Source of the DNA: Bog-473 sp963736525
GTDB lineage: Bacteria > Actinomycetota > Acidimicrobiia > Acidimicrobiales > RAAP-2
Direction of reading: 5' to 3'
Length of the DNA: 64,000 nucleotides
Assembly (NCBI GenBank): GCA_963736525.1
Contig: CAVTPF010000024.1
Span: 62,001-126,000, forward strand
Shown here: positions 41,622 to 50,418 of the stretch, piece after piece
Numbering within the stretch: the first letter of the stretch is position 1
How the letters are laid out: every line of letters begins with the position of its first letter
Translations under genes and position numbers: made by a program
Notes under the pieces: generated by a model
What the model was told of the DNA's origin: nothing
The model's input: the letters and a program-made list of their open reading frames with translations, nothing else
Databases searched by the model: none

Positions 41622-42956
41622 TCAGGGCGTGGCGTTCGACGGCCATTCGGGACGGAAGTAGCCCCCGAAGCGAAGCTCTCCGTCCCGCAGCTCGCGGATG
41701 GTCAAGAAGTCGCCCTTGTAGCCCTTGTGATCCCCCGGCCCGAACTGAATGTACGTCGAGGGTCCTCCGTTGGTCGCCGGCATCCAGCGGATCCGCTCTA
41801 TGCCCTGCTTCACCCAGCGCGGCTCGGGGATGTCGGCGTTGGCGATGCCGTGCATGGCGACCCGGGCGGTGTCGTAGGCCAGGGCGATCACGACGTTGCG
41901 CGCCTCACGACCGAAGCGCTTGGTGAAGCGCTGGATCATGGCGTTGTAGTTGGGATTGGCGCCGTCCTCGCCGAGCTGGTCGATCCCGTGCCAGCCCTCG
42001 ATGCCGGCGCCCCACTGGTTCTTGTTGGAATAGAACATGAACGCGGTCCCCATGATCCGCGGTGGGTCCCAACTCAGCGCCTGCAGGGCCGGGCCGAAGT
42101 GGAAGGCCGCGTAGCCGTAGCCGCCGTAGTACAGGCCCTCGGTGCCCGCGTCGCGCATGGCCGCCAGATGCACGTCCAGGTCTCGGGGATTCGGCTCCAG
42201 CTTGACCTCCCGGGTGACGGTCATGCCGAGGCGAATGGCCTCGTTGCGGAAGAAGTCGGCGTAGTCCCGCCCGGAGGAACCGGCCTCCCAGAACAATCCC
42301 ACCTTCGTGATGCCCTGCTGATGGAGCCAATTGGCGCAGATCACGCCTTCGGTCGGGATGTCACCGTTGGCAACCGTGAAGCAGTAGTCGGAGGCGAACC
42401 GGTGCGCCCCGGTCCAACCGAGGCACGAGACACCGAGCTCGTTGGCGGTGTCCTGTAGGACGAGGGAGTTGTCCGAGATCATCGGCCCCAGGACGACGAC
42501 GCAGCCCTGATCGACCAGCCACCGGTAGCCGTCGATCACCTTCTTGTAGTTCTCGCGGGGCAACCCGCGGGCGTCGGCGACCACCAGCTGCACGGGCGAG
42601 CGCGCCCACACGCCCTCGTTGAGCGCGTCCTCTATGGCCAGGATGGTCGGATCGATCCAGTCGGCCAACAGCTGGTTCAGGTCCATGTCGATCAGCACGC
42701 CGATCTTCACGGGCTCGAACGGGTCACCCTGGGTCTCGACCCCACGCGTGGGCGGGTAGATCGTGATGTTCTGCACCGCCTGGTCGCTGGCCGCACCGGT
42801 CCCCTCGTACCAGCGGGTGGCGTCGCCGCCTTCGCCCTCCAGATGGGCCCGGGTGCCGTGCTCGACGGAGGCGACCGCACGGTCGGGCTGCGCGATGCCC
42901 AGGTCCACGGGCTCGGGGAAGAGGCGTTCGGCGTACTCGCGGTGTTCCGGCATCAT
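41622..42956 (-). CDS. Type 1 periplasmic-binding-fold (branched-chain amino acid/urea type) protein without signal peptide
   Basis: A 444-residue ligand-binding protein of the LivJ/UrtA kind. From about residue 80 it reads PVKIGVLIDMDLN, then LGPMISDNSLVLQDTANELGV and GLFWEAGSSGRDYADFFRNEA. There is no signal peptide; the N-terminal ~80 residues are hydrophilic. No ABC transporter permease or ATPase gene is nearby. It may be a cytoplasmic sensor or accessory binding protein of the pathway. ATG at 42956, GAAAGG upstream. Confidence 0.84.
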   Translation of the reverse strand: MMPEHREYAERLFPEPVDLGIAQPDRAVASVEHGTRAHLEGEGGDATRWYEGTGAASDQAVQNITIYPPTRGVETQGDPFEPVKIGVLIDMDLNQLLADWIDPTILAIEDALNEGVWARSPVQLVVADARGLPRENYKKVIDGYRWLVDQGCVVVLGPMISDNSLVLQDTANELGVSCLGWTGAHRFASDYCFTVANGDIPTEGVICANWLHQQGITKVGLFWEAGSSGRDYADFFRNEAIRLGMTVTREVKLEPNPRDLDVHLAAMRDAGTEGLYYGGYGYAAFHFGPALQALSWDPPRIMGTAFMFYSNKNQWGAGIEGWHGIDQLGEDGANPNYNAMIQRFTKRFGREARNVVIALAYDTARVAMHGIANADIPEPRWVKQGIERIRWMPATNGGPSTYIQFGPGDHKGYKGDFLTIRELRDGELRFGGYFRPEWPSNATP

Positions 42957-43005
42957 CGGTCCTTTCGGGTCTGGTAGGGATGGGGCAGGGGCTTGCGGAG
43001 CTCGG

Positions 43006-43809
43006 TCATCGATCCTCCGCCGTGCGCGCCGTGAAGCTGGTGGCGAAGGACGAGGTGGTGCCGACGACCGCGGACGGCGAGCGCAGCACGAACTCGTCCA
43101 TGCCCACCTCGGGGTGGTGCAGCAGCGTCGTCACGGTGTCCACGAGCACCTGTCCCACGTCGTCCGTGTGGAGCATCTGCTCCTGGGCCAACCCACGGCG
43201 CGTCCAGTCTTCGAGGACCGCGCCGAGCAGGGACCCGTCGAAGGCATCCCCGAACTCGGTCGGGGCGGTAGGGCCCACGAGCACGCAGCAGAAACGGTGA
43301 CCGGGGTGCTCGGCGCGCCATGAGGCCATGGCGGTGCGGAGCGCAGACTTCGAGGCGCCGTAGGCGCCGAGACCCACCCGTGGCTGCACGGTCGTCTCGG
43401 AGGCCAGCGCCAACACCACCGACGACGGCTCCAGGTACGGCAGCGACGCCCGGATCGTGTTGTTGGCGCCGATCACGTTGGTCTCGAACACGGCCTGCCA
43501 GTGTGCGGGGTCGGTGTCCGCCAGCATGGCCAGCGGCGCCATGCCGGCGCAGTAACACAGCGCATCGATGCCCTGGAGCGACTCGGCGCTGCGGACGATC
43601 GCCTCGGCGCACGACGCGCCGTCGCGGACGTCACCCGGAACGGCCACACCGCCGCCGGCCTCAGCCACCACGTCGGCCAGGCGATCGGCACGACGGGCCA
43701 CGAGCGCGACCGTCGCCCCGGCGCCCACCGCGCGGCGCGCGACGGCGCGCCCGATGCCGGCCGACGCGCCGACGACCACGACACGGCGACCGGCCAAGGG
43801 GGCGCTCAC
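43006..43809 (-). CDS. SDR family oxidoreductase
   Basis: A 267-residue short-chain dehydrogenase. GASAGIG is the cofactor motif, and the catalytic Tyr-x-x-x-Lys is in YGASKSAL, with Ser in LALASET. The start is a GTG at 43809, with TATGAT six bases upstream and no Shine-Dalgarno site. It precedes the binding protein gene by 49 bases on the minus strand. Confidence 0.87.
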   Translation of the reverse strand: MSAPLAGRRVVVVGASAGIGRAVARRAVGAGATVALVARRADRLADVVAEAGGGVAVPGDVRDGASCAEAIVRSAESLQGIDALCYCAGMAPLAMLADTDPAHWQAVFETNVIGANNTIRASLPYLEPSSVVLALASETTVQPRVGLGAYGASKSALRTAMASWRAEHPGHRFCCVLVGPTAPTEFGDAFDGSLLGAVLEDWTRRGLAQEQMLHTDDVGQVLVDTVTTLLHHPEVGMDEFVLRSPSAVVGTTSSFATSFTARTAEDR

Positions 43810-43821
43810 CTTTGGATCATA
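43810..43821 (-). promoter_or_regulatory. Probable -10 box close to the GTG of the SDR gene
   Basis: On the minus strand TATGAT (43821-43816) is followed by CCAAAG and then the GTG at 43809. The spacing would give a leaderless or near-leaderless mRNA. The surrounding GGATCATATATCC is an AT-rich near-palindrome. The -35 is not clear. Confidence 0.45.
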
Positions 43822-43873
43822 TATCCGATTTGGTACCGTGGGCGCCGGAGCGGTGGCTCGGGCCTGGCTCGGG

Positions 43874-44746
43874 TCACCCCAGATGGGCCATCGGCGTGGG
43901 CAGCTCGCACACGGCGAAGGCCTCCGCCCGCGCCCGCAGGGTCTCGGCGGCGTTGGCAGCGTCCTTCATCATGACGAACCGGTCCTGCTTGATCCCCTCG
44001 ACCACCACGGCGGCCAGCTCGTCGAGCGGCTGCCAGTGCAGCTCGCGCCCCGCTTTCTGCGCCATCTCCTCCAACCGCTCCGGGGTCATCGCCTCGGTCT
44101 CGCGGGGTCGCTCCCGGGCGAGCTCGGGGGGTCGGGTCCGTTCCGAGGTCCACAACCCGGTGCGCAACAGGCCACCCGACGGGTAGAAGACCGACGCACG
44201 AATCGCCGCCCCTTCCTCGACGAGTTGGGCGGCCAGGCACTCCGTCAGCACGGACACCGCCGCCTTGCTCGCGGCGTAGACGGAGGCCGAGGGAAGCGGA
44301 GAGATCGGTCCGTCGGACGACGACGTGTTGATCACGTGGCCCTCTTCGCCAGAAGCCAGCATGCGCGGGACGAACGCATGGATGCCGTTCACGACGCCGG
44401 TCACGTTCACGTTGAACACCCAGCTCCAGTCGTTGGGTGTCGTCTGCCAGACCTTCGCGCTCGGCGCCCCGACCCCTGCGTTGTTGCACAGGACGTGGCA
44501 CGCGCCGAACCGCTGGTAGACGGTGTCCGCCAACGCCGTCACCGAGGCGGCGTCGGTGACGTCGGTCGCCTCGACGGCCACGCGGTCGGAAACGGCGAAT
44601 TGGGCCTCGGCCGCCGCGAGGGCGGCCGGGTCGACGTCGGCGACGACGACTCGCATCGCCTGCTCGATGAAGGCCTCCACCAGCGCGAGGCCGATCCCGC
44701 TGGCTCCGCCGGTCACCACCGCCACCTTGTCACGCAGGTCTTTCAT
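43874..44746 (-). CDS. SDR family oxidoreductase
   Basis: A 290-residue short-chain dehydrogenase. VVTGGASGIG is the cofactor motif and CNNAGVG the NNAG position. Ser in NTSSSDG and YAASKAAV complete the catalytic set. The ATG at 44746 has GGGGAGGAC upstream. It is divergent from the Rieske oxygenase at 44872. It could oxidise the hydroxylated product of that enzyme, which is inference from context. Confidence 0.88.
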   Translation of the reverse strand: MKDLRDKVAVVTGGASGIGLALVEAFIEQAMRVVVADVDPAALAAAEAQFAVSDRVAVEATDVTDAASVTALADTVYQRFGACHVLCNNAGVGAPSAKVWQTTPNDWSWVFNVNVTGVVNGIHAFVPRMLASGEEGHVINTSSSDGPISPLPSASVYAASKAAVSVLTECLAAQLVEEGAAIRASVFYPSGGLLRTGLWTSERTRPPELARERPRETEAMTPERLEEMAQKAGRELHWQPLDELAAVVVEGIKQDRFVMMKDAANAAETLRARAEAFAVCELPTPMAHLG

Positions 44747-44784
44747 GGATTCGTCCTCCCCGTCGTGCTCGTTCGTGCGTTCGC

Positions 44785-44816
44785 TTGACATCAACTTCCG
44801 CAACGATTTTGATAAT
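44785..44816 (+). promoter_or_regulatory. Candidate promoter for the Rieske oxygenase gene
   Basis: TTGACA at 44785-44790 is followed by an AT-rich block TTTTGATAATAG at 44807-44818. TTTGAT at 44808 gives 17-base spacing; GATAAT at 44811 is closer to consensus but 20 bases away. The element points to the ATG at 44872. Confidence 0.45.
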
Positions 44817-44871
44817 AGATACGGAAACCCGGTGCGGGCAACGCCGGGACCACGAGGCAAGGGGGTCCGCC

Positions 44872-45915
44872 ATGACCGATGTGCGCACGAGGGACGCGGC
44901 CGGGCTCGGACCCGTTGGCACGGATCCGTCCGCGGGCATGCCGCGCAGCGTGGACCTCGTCCTGGACCCCAGCATCCGCCCGCACGTGCGTCGTGAGCCC
45001 GGGCCACGCTTCCCGTTCCCGATCCCCAACGGTTGGTTCATCGTCGCCGCGTCGGACGCCGTCGCCGCCGAGGAGATCCTTCCCGTCTACTACTTCGGCA
45101 AGGATCTGATCGTCTTCCGGACCGCGAGCGGTGCGGCCCGGGTGACGGGCGCGTACTGCGCGCATCTCGGCGCGCACCTCGGCGTCGGCGGCAAGGTACA
45201 GGGCGATTCCATCGAATGCCCGTTCCACGGCTGGTGCTACGACGGCGCCAGCGGTCGCTGCACCCACATCCCCTACGGTTCGACTGCGGGCCGTATCCCG
45301 AGCAAGGCGGCCGTGCGCGCCTACCCCACCGTGGAGCGCAACGGCATGGTGTGGGCGTGGCACCACCTCGAAGGCGCAGATCCCTTCTACGACGTCCCCG
45401 AGGTGCCGGAGCTCTCCGACCCCGACTGGAGCGAGCCGTACACCGTGGAGTACGTGATCCGCACCGTGTGCCAGGAGATGGCCGAGAACAACCACGATCC
45501 GGCTCACTTCCGCTTCGTCCACGGAACCGACGACATCCCGCAACAGGACGTCTTCATCGACGGCGGGTACAAGCGGGTCGTGGGCATGGACGGCCACTTC
45601 GTTCGGGAGACCTTCGGCCTGGGCCTCGGTGTCCTGCGCATGACCGACGTGATGATCTTCTTCACGTCGACCACCCCCATCGACGAGGAGAGCGTCCACG
45701 TCCGCTGGACCTTCATCACCCCGGTGCAGAACGGGCCGGATGCCGCCCGACAGATCGCCGAGTCGTTCCTGGGCGGGGTGAGCCAGGACATCCCGATTTG
45801 GGAGAACAAGCGGTACGTCGAGCGGCCGGTGCTGATAAAGGACGAGCGGAGCATCCTCGACCATCGCGAGTGGTGTCAGCAGTTCTACTCGGACCCGGCC
45901 AAGGCCATCGACTAG
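44872..45915 (+). CDS. Rieske [2Fe-2S] non-heme iron oxygenase, KshA-like
   Basis: A 347-residue oxygenase component. The Rieske motif is YCAHLGAH and CPFHGWCYDG (CxH...CxxH). The mononuclear iron site is ENNHDPAHFRFVHG (D-x2-H-x4-H). The type and length are near 3-ketosteroid 9-alpha-hydroxylase and related terminal oxygenases. It needs an electron-transfer reductase, which is not in the window. The ATG has AAGGGGG upstream. It is followed by an amidohydrolase and a TetR gene on the same strand. Confidence 0.88.
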   Translation: MTDVRTRDAAGLGPVGTDPSAGMPRSVDLVLDPSIRPHVRREPGPRFPFPIPNGWFIVAASDAVAAEEILPVYYFGKDLIVFRTASGAARVTGAYCAHLGAHLGVGGKVQGDSIECPFHGWCYDGASGRCTHIPYGSTAGRIPSKAAVRAYPTVERNGMVWAWHHLEGADPFYDVPEVPELSDPDWSEPYTVEYVIRTVCQEMAENNHDPAHFRFVHGTDDIPQQDVFIDGGYKRVVGMDGHFVRETFGLGLGVLRMTDVMIFFTSTTPIDEESVHVRWTFITPVQNGPDAARQIAESFLGGVSQDIPIWENKRYVERPVLIKDERSILDHREWCQQFYSDPAKAID

Positions 45916-45974
45916 CTCATCCCCCGGGCATCGGCGCGGCAGCGGCCGATCCCGACCGACAAGGAGGACCCGCA

Positions 45975-47201
45975 GTGCGCGACCAGAGCGACACCAACAG
46001 CCGCTACCTCGTCATTTCGTCGGACACTCACGCCGGCCCGCCGGCGGAGCGGTACCGCGACTACCTCGACCCCAAGTACCGGGCTGCCTTCGACGAAGAC
46101 CTGAAGATGGTCAAGGAGATGAACCGCGCCCGCTCCGAGCTCACCGGCGCGGGGGACTTCGAGGCGAAGTGGGTAGCCGAGACGGGTGACGGCGGCCGTC
46201 GCGCGTCGTGGGACCCGGTGGCGAGAGACGCCGAGCTGAACAAGGAGGGGGTGGCCGCCGAGGTGATCTTCCCCGACGCCGACGTCCTCGCCGGCGCGGC
46301 GTCCGCCCCCTTTCACGCCGGCTTGGGTTCGGCGGGCGATCTCGACGGCGAGCTCGTCATGGCCGGAGCTGTGGCGCACAACCGCTGGTTGGCGGAGCTC
46401 TGTGCGTCGAGCCCCGAACGCCGCTGCGGGGTGGCCACGGTGCCGATCCTCCACGACGTCGACGGGGCGGTGGCCGAGATCGAGCGGTTGGCCACCGCGG
46501 GGTTCCGGGCGGTCATGATCCCCACGCTGTGGGTCGACAAGCCCTCGTACAACGACCTGCGCTACGAGCCGGTGTGGTCCGCCTGCGAGAACCACAACAT
46601 GGTGGTGCACATCCACTCGGGGGGTGCGTCACGTGACATCGCGATGGAGGCTCCTGGCCTGATCGCCATTTATGCGACGGAGGCCTGGTGGTGGGCGGCC
46701 CGGCCCTTGTGGGTCATGCTGTGGGGCGGCGTCTTCGAGCGCCACCCCGGGCTGCGCTTCGCGATCACCGAGGACGGGGCCTGGTGGATTCCGGGCATCG
46801 TCAAGCGCATGGACGAGAAGTACATCGGTTTCCACAACACCGAGAAGCTCGGCAACGCCTTCCGGCAGACGATCTCGCGGAAGCCGAGCGAATTCTTCGG
46901 GACGAACATCTTCGTCGGCGCCTCCACGCCCAGCCGCGAGGAGGTCGAGCAGCGTCACCAGATCGGTGTCGACGCCTTCATGTGGGGCAACGACTTTCCG
47001 CACCCCGAGGGGACGTGGCCCCATACCCGCACGTCGATCACCGAGTCGTTCTGCGACGTTCCAACCGAGGAGACGGAGCGCATGCTCGGCCTCAATGCGG
47101 CCGCTGTCTACGGCTTCGACGTCGGTCGGCTCAACGATCTGGCGGCGGAGATCGGGCCGTCCCACCTCGACGTGCACGGCCCGACGCTCGTCACGACCTG
47201 A
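45975..47201 (+). CDS. Amidohydrolase family 2 protein
   Basis: A 408-residue TIM-barrel amidohydrolase. The N-terminal metal motif is reduced to SSDTHAGPP. The core has HIHSGG and ITEDGAWW, and the C-terminal GNDFPHPEGTWPHTR carries the Asp and His. The start is a GTG at 45975 with AAGGAGGA upstream. It follows the Rieske gene by 59 bases and overlaps the TetR gene by one base. It may hydrolyse or decarboxylate the oxygenase product. Confidence 0.88.
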   Translation: MRDQSDTNSRYLVISSDTHAGPPAERYRDYLDPKYRAAFDEDLKMVKEMNRARSELTGAGDFEAKWVAETGDGGRRASWDPVARDAELNKEGVAAEVIFPDADVLAGAASAPFHAGLGSAGDLDGELVMAGAVAHNRWLAELCASSPERRCGVATVPILHDVDGAVAEIERLATAGFRAVMIPTLWVDKPSYNDLRYEPVWSACENHNMVVHIHSGGASRDIAMEAPGLIAIYATEAWWWAARPLWVMLWGGVFERHPGLRFAITEDGAWWIPGIVKRMDEKYIGFHNTEKLGNAFRQTISRKPSEFFGTNIFVGASTPSREEVEQRHQIGVDAFMWGNDFPHPEGTWPHTRTSITESFCDVPTEETERMLGLNAAAVYGFDVGRLNDLAAEIGPSHLDVHGPTLVTT

Positions 47202-47953
47202 TGGGATCCGGACGCCCACCGGGACGGGTGGGCCGACCGCCCCGCATCGACACGGACGCCATCGCGGACGCGGTGCTCGAGCTCGGACTCGACGGCATCA
47301 GCATGAAGGCGGTCGCCGACCATCTCGGCGTCAGCGTGGCCGGGCTCTACCACCACGTGCGGAACCGGCGGGAGCTGCTCGTCCTGGCCGCCGACCGCTC
47401 CATCGCGCGTGTGCCGGCACCACCGGACCGCGGTCAGCACTGGGACGAGTGGCTGCGGGAGTGGGCACGGCATGTGTACTCGTCCTTCGTCGAGGAGCCC
47501 GAGGTCCTCTCCCAATTCCTCAGTGGGGCTCTGCGTTGGGAGTCCATGGTCACCGTCGTCGACTCCGTGATTCAGGTGCTCGGCCGGGCCGGCTTCGACC
47601 CCATCGCCGCCATGGAGGCCTTCGACGCCGTGGCGTGGTCCGCCGTCGGGGCGGCGGCCCACGAGCTGCGACGCCGGGGGGCGGCGGCGGAGGGACGCTC
47701 CATCATGGTCGAGCTGCACCGGACGGTTGCGGCGCGACCGGAGGGCGAGCTCGCCGGCGTCCGCGCGTTGCTGGCGGTCCCCCCCATCCACGTGGAAACG
47801 AGCTTCGAGGACCAGCTCACCACGGTGCTGGTGGGCATCGCGGCGCGGCGCCGGGAGGACTGGCGGCCGATAGAGGAGCGGGCCGCCACCGGAACGGGGC
47901 CGCAGCAGCCGGGCCCGTCCACGCCGCCGCAGGCGGGCACCCTCAGCGCCTGA
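47201..47953 (+). CDS. TetR/AcrR family transcriptional regulator
   Basis: A 250-residue TetR-type regulator. The helix-turn-helix lies at about residues 30-60: ISMKAVADHLGVSVAGLYHHVRNRRELL. The C-terminal domain resembles the TetR_C group. ATG at 47201 overlaps the amidohydrolase stop by one base. It probably controls the Rieske/amidohydrolase operon. The C-terminal 30 residues are Pro/Gly/Gln-rich and poorly ordered. Confidence 0.88.
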   Translation: MGSGRPPGRVGRPPRIDTDAIADAVLELGLDGISMKAVADHLGVSVAGLYHHVRNRRELLVLAADRSIARVPAPPDRGQHWDEWLREWARHVYSSFVEEPEVLSQFLSGALRWESMVTVVDSVIQVLGRAGFDPIAAMEAFDAVAWSAVGAAAHELRRRGAAAEGRSIMVELHRTVAARPEGELAGVRALLAVPPIHVETSFEDQLTTVLVGIAARRREDWRPIEERAATGTGPQQPGPSTPPQAGTLSA

Positions 47954-47995
47954 GCCGAGTCCTCGCGCCGGTGGGCCCCGTGCGGGCGCCGGGCC

Positions 47996-49213
47996 TCAGG
48001 CCCCGGAGGGCACCGCGATGGGCAGCCGGCTGAAGCCGCGCACGGTGCTGGTGAAGAGGAAGACGCTCTGCTCACGGTCGACCTCCCACTCGGGCAGGCG
48101 CTTGAGCGTCTCCTCAAGGGCGATCCGGCCCTCGAGACGGGCCAGCGCAGCGCCGAGGCAGAAGTGGATGCCGTAGCCGAAGGAGAGATGCTGGTCGAAC
48201 TGCCGGTGGATGTCGAAGTGATCCGCTTCGGGGAAGGCGCGCTCGTCCCGCCCGGCGGAGCCGGTCAGCAGCAGCACCTTGGAGTCGGCCGGGATCACCG
48301 TCCCGTGGAGCTCGACGGGCGCGGTGGTCCATCGGCCCTGCACCGGGGACGGTGCCTCGTAGCGCAGCAACTCCTCGACCGTGTTCGGAATGAGCGACGG
48401 ATCGGCCGCCAGCTCGGCGCGTTGGTCCGGATGGTCCGCCAGCACCGAGCCGGCCCAGCCCAGCAGACGGGCCACCGTCTCCGTGCCGGCGGCCACGAGG
48501 AGGATGCCGAAGTTCGCGCTCTCGTCGAGCGTCAGCCGCCGATGGGAGCCGTCGGGTTCGACGACCTCTGCCGACACCAGATCGGTGAACATGTCGTCGC
48601 GGGGATTGCGCTGGCGGTCCGCCACCTGCTCGGAGATGTAGGAATGCAGCCAGATCATCGCCGACACCGACACGTCGTTCACCATGCCCACGCCCGGCTC
48701 CAGGTGGAAGATCGTGTCGATCTGCTCGCGCACCTCGGGACGGTCGGACTCCGGGACCCCGAGCAGCATGGAGATGACGTTGGAAGGAACCAGCGCGCCG
48801 AAGTCGGCCACGTAGTCGAAGCCCGCGCGGCCACGCTGGGCGTCGAGAAGGTCACCGCACAGTCGCCGCACGGAGTCCTCGAGCCCGGCCACCCGGCGGG
48901 GGGTGAAGGCCCGGGACACCAGCCGGCGCAGCGCAGTGTGCTCCGGCTGGTCCATGAAGATCATCATCCCGCCCATCGGCTGCTCGCTCATCTGCTCGAG
49001 CACCGTCCCGTGCGCGGAGCTGAACGTGCGCGGATCCATGCTGGCGCTCATGACGTCCTGAAAGCGGCTCAGCGCCCAGAAGTCGTACTGGTCGTTACGG
49101 TAGAGAGGAGCCTCGTCGCGCAGCCGTCGCCAGATGGGATGGGGATCGGTCTTGAACGACGCATCGAGGGGATCCCACCTCAGTTCGGCTCCGGCGGCTG
49201 CTGTCGACGTCAT
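47996..49213 (-). CDS. Cytochrome P450 (CYP125/142-like)
   Basis: A 405-residue P450. The I-helix is AAGTETVARLLG, the K-helix ExxR is EELLRYEAP, and the haem loop is FGYGIHFCLGAALARLEGR. The type is like actinobacterial P450s in sterol side-chain oxidation. ATG at 49213 overlaps the stop of the acyl-CoA dehydrogenase gene (ATGA). TACAAT seven bases before the ATG, inside the dehydrogenase end, could also start a leaderless transcript. No ferredoxin gene is adjacent. Confidence 0.9.
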   Translation of the reverse strand: MTSTAAAGAELRWDPLDASFKTDPHPIWRRLRDEAPLYRNDQYDFWALSRFQDVMSASMDPRTFSSAHGTVLEQMSEQPMGGMMIFMDQPEHTALRRLVSRAFTPRRVAGLEDSVRRLCGDLLDAQRGRAGFDYVADFGALVPSNVISMLLGVPESDRPEVREQIDTIFHLEPGVGMVNDVSVSAMIWLHSYISEQVADRQRNPRDDMFTDLVSAEVVEPDGSHRRLTLDESANFGILLVAAGTETVARLLGWAGSVLADHPDQRAELAADPSLIPNTVEELLRYEAPSPVQGRWTTAPVELHGTVIPADSKVLLLTGSAGRDERAFPEADHFDIHRQFDQHLSFGYGIHFCLGAALARLEGRIALEETLKRLPEWEVDREQSVFLFTSTVRGFSRLPIAVPSGA

Positions 49214-50409
49214 GTTGGATATTGTATTTGCACCGGTGGCTCGCGGGGCAGGCCGAGGACCCGCTCGCCGATCTGGTTGCGCTGGATCTCGTCGGTACCG
49301 CCCCCGATGCGGCTGGACCACTGACCGAGGAACCGGTCTCGCCAGAAGTCGGCGGCCGACGTCCCCCCGTCGGACGCGATGCCCGACGGCCCGAGCAGGG
49401 CCATGCCGAGCTCGCCCAGGCGGGCGCTCTGGCGGGAAAAGGCCAGTTTGAGCAGGGAGGCCTCCGCTCCCGGGGCCCGGCCCTGGGAGAGCGCCGTCTG
49501 GACCCGGAGTCCCAGGTAGCGCAACAGCTCGAACCCGATGAACGCCTCGGCCACCGCCTGGCGCCGGACCGGGTCCTCCACGCCGCCCAGCGCGCGGCAC
49601 AGGGCTGCCACGTCGGCGAACGACGTGCCGCCACCCGTGCCGATCGCCATCCGCTCGGAGGCGAGCGTCGTGCGGGCGACGTTCCAACCCCCGCCCTCCG
49701 CCCCCACCAGGTTCGCCGCCGGGACACGGACGTCGGTCAGGAAGACCTCGTTGAAGTGGGCGACACCCGTGATCTGATGCAGGGGCCGCACCTCGATGCC
49801 GGGCGTCGCCATGTCGACGAGGAAGTACGACAATCCGCCCCGACCCGGCACGATGCGGTCGGTCCGAGCCAGCAGGATGGCCCAGTCGCTGTACTGGGCC
49901 ATCGTCGTCCACACCTTCTGGCCGTTGACGACGTAGTCGTCACCGTCCCGCTCGGCACGGGTGATCAGCGAGGGCAGGTCCGAGCCCGCCGAGGGCTCGC
50001 TGAAGAGCTGGCACCACATCTCGTCGCCGCGCAGCATGGGCCCGAGGTACCGGTCCTGCTGATCCGGCCGGCCCCACGTCATCAGCGTCGGGCCCACCAT
50101 GGCCAGACCGACGGTCAACGCACCGGCCGACACGTCGAACAGGGCCTGCTCCTGCGAGAAGATGACCTGCTCCATGGCCGTGCCGCCTCTGCCGCCGAAC
50201 TCCCTCGGCCAGGTGATCCCGGCCCAGTTGTCCTCGAAGAGCGTCCGCTGCCATAGCCGGCAGGCCTGCACGTGTCGAGCCTGCGCCTCGTCGTCGGCCA
50301 CGGGGACCCTGGGCCTTTCCGCGTCGGCCCGGCGCGGCGCGTGGCCCTCGAGCCACGACCTGACCTCGGCCCGGAAGGCCGCCTCCTCGGGTGTGTCGTC
50401 GAAGTCCAC
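49210..50409 (-). CDS. Acyl-CoA dehydrogenase
   Basis: A 399-residue FAD-dependent acyl-CoA dehydrogenase that makes an alpha,beta-double bond in an acyl-CoA. WCQLFSEPSAGSDL and the following VNGQKVWTTMAQYSDW are the FAD-binding blocks, and the C-terminal IGGGTDEIQRNQIGERVLGLPRE is the typical end. Size fits the FadE group of steroid side-chain enzymes, many of which form heterodimers; only one gene is seen here. It is coupled with the P450. Confidence 0.92.
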   Translation of the reverse strand: MDFDDTPEEAAFRAEVRSWLEGHAPRRADAERPRVPVADDEAQARHVQACRLWQRTLFEDNWAGITWPREFGGRGGTAMEQVIFSQEQALFDVSAGALTVGLAMVGPTLMTWGRPDQQDRYLGPMLRGDEMWCQLFSEPSAGSDLPSLITRAERDGDDYVVNGQKVWTTMAQYSDWAILLARTDRIVPGRGGLSYFLVDMATPGIEVRPLHQITGVAHFNEVFLTDVRVPAANLVGAEGGGWNVARTTLASERMAIGTGGGTSFADVAALCRALGGVEDPVRRQAVAEAFIGFELLRYLGLRVQTALSQGRAPGAEASLLKLAFSRQSARLGELGMALLGPSGIASDGGTSAADFWRDRFLGQWSSRIGGGTDEIQRNQIGERVLGLPREPPVQIQYPT

Positions 50410-50418
50410 GACCAGGCG

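Noticed and set aside
47991..48003. GGGCCTCAGGCCC palindrome as a terminator of the P450 gene
   Set aside because: Only one base at the centre, so it cannot form a useful RNA hairpin loop, and it includes the stop codon.
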